Of a DNA stretch of 17,100 nucleotides, positions 15,295-17,100 are shown piece by piece. The notes beneath the pieces were generated by a model. That model made no database searches. It had not been told where the DNA came from and was given only the letters and a program-made list of their open reading frames with translations. Positions within the stretch are counted from its first letter, which is position 1, and each line of letters starts with the position of its first letter. Location of the stretch: contig CALCEL010000015.1 in the NCBI GenBank assembly GCA_937900485.1, positions 1 to 17,100 of the forward strand. The letters run 5' to 3'. Both the position numbers and the translations under genes were made by a program. The stretch is from an uncultured Prevotellaceae bacterium. GTDB taxonomy: Bacteria; Bacteroidota; Bacteroidia; Bacteroidales; Bacteroidaceae.

Positions 15295-16041
15295 ATGAAC
15301 AAAAGTGACAGCATAGTTATTATTCCTACTTATAACGAGAAGGAAAACGTAGAGAAGATTATCAGGGCGGTGTTCGCCTTGGAGAAATGTTTTCATATCC
15401 TGATTATTGATGACGGTTCTCCTGATGGTACTGCGGATATCGTTAAGGGGTTGATGGAAAGTGAATTCTCTGACCGTCTCTTTATCATTGAGCGCTCAGG
15501 AAAACTTGGACTCGGCACAGCATATATCGCAGGCTTTAAGTGGGGACTGGAGAAAGGCTATGACTATATTTTTGAGATGGATGCGGACTTCTCACATGCT
15601 CCTTCTGACTTGCCTCGCCTGTACTCCGCATGTGCGGATGAGGGCTACGACTTGTCTATCGGCTCTCGTTATATCACTGGAGTGAACGTGGTGAATTGGC
15701 CTATAGGACGCGTGCTGATGTCTTACTTCGCCAGTAAGTACGTGCGGTTCGTTACCGGATTCCATGTCCATGACACTACCGCAGGATTTAAGTGCTATAA
15801 GAGAAAGGTGCTCGAGACCATCGATCTGGATGCCATACGTTTCAAGGGCTATGCTTTCCAGATAGAGATGAAGTTCACCGCATACAAGTGCGGCTTTAAG
15901 ATTAAGGAGGTGCCGGTGGTCTTCGTGAACAGAGTGGAGGGCACAAGCAAGATGTCAAGCGGCATATTCGGCGAGGCATTCTTCGGTGTTATGCGTCTGC
16001 GTTTGGATGGCTGGTTTAAGAAGTATCCTAAGGTCTCATGA
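15295..16041 (+). CDS. GT2 glycosyltransferase, polyprenyl-phosphate mannose synthase (DPM1) type
   Basis: 248 residues. The family transfers a hexose from a nucleotide sugar (GDP-mannose in characterised members) to polyprenyl phosphate at the cytoplasmic face of the membrane. Seen: IIPTYNEKENVEKI at 9-22; IDDGSPDGTADIV at 38-50; GLGTAYIAGFKWGL near 72-85; the DxD-type metal motif DADFSH at 96-101; GSRYI; and a C-terminal VPVVFVNRVEGTSKMS segment. No transmembrane segments are present, as in the single-domain Dpm1/Ppm-D1 catalytic type. Sugar and lipid specificity cannot be read from the sequence. Only 19 nt separate it from pyrC, so they are probably cotranscribed from the promoter at 15197. 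Confidence 0.85.
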   Translation: MNKSDSIVIIPTYNEKENVEKIIRAVFALEKCFHILIIDDGSPDGTADIVKGLMESEFSDRLFIIERSGKLGLGTAYIAGFKWGLEKGYDYIFEMDADFSHAPSDLPRLYSACADEGYDLSIGSRYITGVNVVNWPIGRVLMSYFASKYVRFVTGFHVHDTTAGFKCYKRKVLETIDLDAIRFKGYAFQIEMKFTAYKCGFKIKEVPVVFVNRVEGTSKMSSGIFGEAFFGVMRLRLDGWFKKYPKVS

Positions 16042-16060
16042 TAATGTAATACGTGATTTG

Positions 16061-17100
16061 ATGAAAACAATAATAAGAAACGCCACAATCGTAAACGAAG
16101 GACGACAGTTCATCGGCTCCGTGGTGATAGAGGGGGAGATAATACAAGAGGTGATAGAGGGAGGTGATGACACGTCACAAAGCTATGACACGGAAATTGA
16201 CGCTACGGGGATGTTCCTCTTTCCCGGAGTCATAGACGATCATGTGCATTTCCGTGAGCCGGGACTGACGTATAAGGCTGATATAGCAAGCGAGAGCCGC
16301 ACGGCTGCGGCAGGAGGTGTGACTTCGTATATGGAAATGCCGAATACGGTTCCTCAGACGACAACGATACCTCTGCTCGAAGAGAAGTTTATGCTCGGAA
16401 AGGAGAATAGTCGAGTGAACTATTCTTTCTATTTCGGTGCCACTAATGATAATACGGATGTGCTGAGTCAACTTGATCCGCATAGAGTGCCGGGAGTGAA
16501 GGTCTTTATGGGAAGCAGTACCGGTAATATGCTGGTGGATAACGAGGACTCTCTTTTTAAGATTTTCCAGACTTCTCCGCTGCTCGTCATGGCACATTGT
16601 GAGGATACGAGAATTATTAATCAGAATATTAAGGCTTTCTCTAAGAGATATAAGGGTCAGAATGATTTCCCAGTAAGGTATCATTCACGAATAAGGAGCG
16701 TTGAGGCTTGTTATCAGTCTTCTGCCTTGGCTGTGAAAATGGCAAGGGAAACGGGGGCGCGTCTGCATATAGCGCATGTGTCATCAGCGCGCGAGCTGTC
16801 TTTGTTTGAGAATAAGCCGCTTGATGTAAAGAAGATAACGGCTGAGGTCGTGGTGGCACATCTCATGTTCTCCACTGAGGATTATGATGTCATGGGAACT
16901 AAGATAAAGTGTAACCCGTCTGTGAAGACACCTGAGGACCGGGATGCTCTTCGTGAAGCTCTGAACAATGGATTGATAGACGTCGTGGCAACTGACCATG
17001 CTCCTCATCTGATCTCTGAAAAACAGGGAGGAGCGCTTAAGGCTTTGTCTGGCATGCCGATGGTGCAGTTCTCACTTGTGTCAATGTTGGAACTCGTGGA
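16061..17100 (+). CDS. pyrC: Dihydroorotase (3' end outside window)
   Basis: 346 complete codons are visible and the frame runs off the window end. The enzyme interconverts carbamoyl aspartate and dihydroorotate (third step of pyrimidine synthesis). Amidohydrolase-family metal and active-site residues are present: H61 and H63 in DDHVHFREPG; K147 in PGVKVFMGSS, at the position of the bridging (carboxylated) lysine; H179 in MAHCEDT; H239 in LHIAHVSSA; and D312 in ATDHAPH, the catalytic aspartate. The EKQ...ALSGMPMVQ segment after it fits dihydroorotase rather than allantoinase. ATG 16061 gives the usual MKTIIRNATIVNEG start. It sits 19 nt after the glycosyltransferase gene, giving a probable two-gene transcript. 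Confidence 0.93.
   Translation, partial: MKTIIRNATIVNEGRQFIGSVVIEGEIIQEVIEGGDDTSQSYDTEIDATGMFLFPGVIDDHVHFREPGLTYKADIASESRTAAAGGVTSYMEMPNTVPQTTTIPLLEEKFMLGKENSRVNYSFYFGATNDNTDVLSQLDPHRVPGVKVFMGSSTGNMLVDNEDSLFKIFQTSPLLVMAHCEDTRIINQNIKAFSKRYKGQNDFPVRYHSRIRSVEACYQSSALAVKMARETGARLHIAHVSSARELSLFENKPLDVKKITAEVVVAHLMFSTEDYDVMGTKIKCNPSVKTPEDRDALREALNNGLIDVVATDHAPHLISEKQGGALKALSGMPMVQFSLVSMLELV

Overview
The window looks like Bacteroidota chromosome, most likely Prevotellaceae. Four things point there. TAnnTTTG-type -7 elements, the sigma-ABfr promoter signature, lie upstream of several genes. Shine-Dalgarno signals are weak. Two secreted enzymes end in the short '...GxYIxNGKKxxxK' tag that is widespread in Prevotella. 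The gene products themselves resemble Bacteroidales proteins. The genus is an inference from protein style, not a database result.

Layout: (1) 1-3045 (+) is a 5'-truncated secreted family 11 rhamnogalacturonan lyase. It overlaps by 4 nt a PHP-domain phosphatase of the YcdX type (3042-3800, +), and an intrinsic terminator follows at 3874-3909. (2) manA (mannose-6-phosphate isomerase, 3914-4954, -) faces that pair. (3) An AT-rich divergent promoter region (4955-5191) separates manA from a two-gene unit: an unrecognised 115-aa protein (5192-5539, +), and a GH53 endo-beta-1,4-galactanase (5532-6821, +) that overlaps its 3' end by 8 nt. A strong terminator lies at 6891-6931. (4) A gene-free stretch leads to a secreted 274-aa protein that looks internally duplicated (7220-8044, -). 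A second non-coding stretch holds a long GNRA-capped hairpin. (5) rfbC/rmlC (8441-9013, -) and aroB (9122-10165, +) diverge. aroB is followed by a DUF4861-type secreted protein (10220-11503, +). (6) mfd (11752-15165, +) starts at TTG behind a possible 47-codon overlapping leader ORF. (7) A polyprenyl-phosphate-sugar-synthase-like GT2 (15295-16041, +) and a 3'-truncated dihydroorotase (pyrC, from 16061, +) form a probable pair.

Functionally this is a mosaic. Pectin-related enzymes (PL11 on the rhamnogalacturonan-I backbone, GH53 on its galactan side chains, and DUF4861, a family often seen in pectin loci) alternate with housekeeping genes (manA, rfbC, aroB, mfd, pyrC). No SusC/SusD pair or dedicated regulator is visible, so this is not a canonical polysaccharide utilisation locus.

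No CRISPR array, tRNA, rRNA, intact insertion sequence or phage gene was seen. The least expected features are a terminator-like hairpin inside the 5' coding region of the PHP phosphatase gene, the unknown small protein coupled to the galactanase, and the overlapping leader ORF before the TTG-started mfd.
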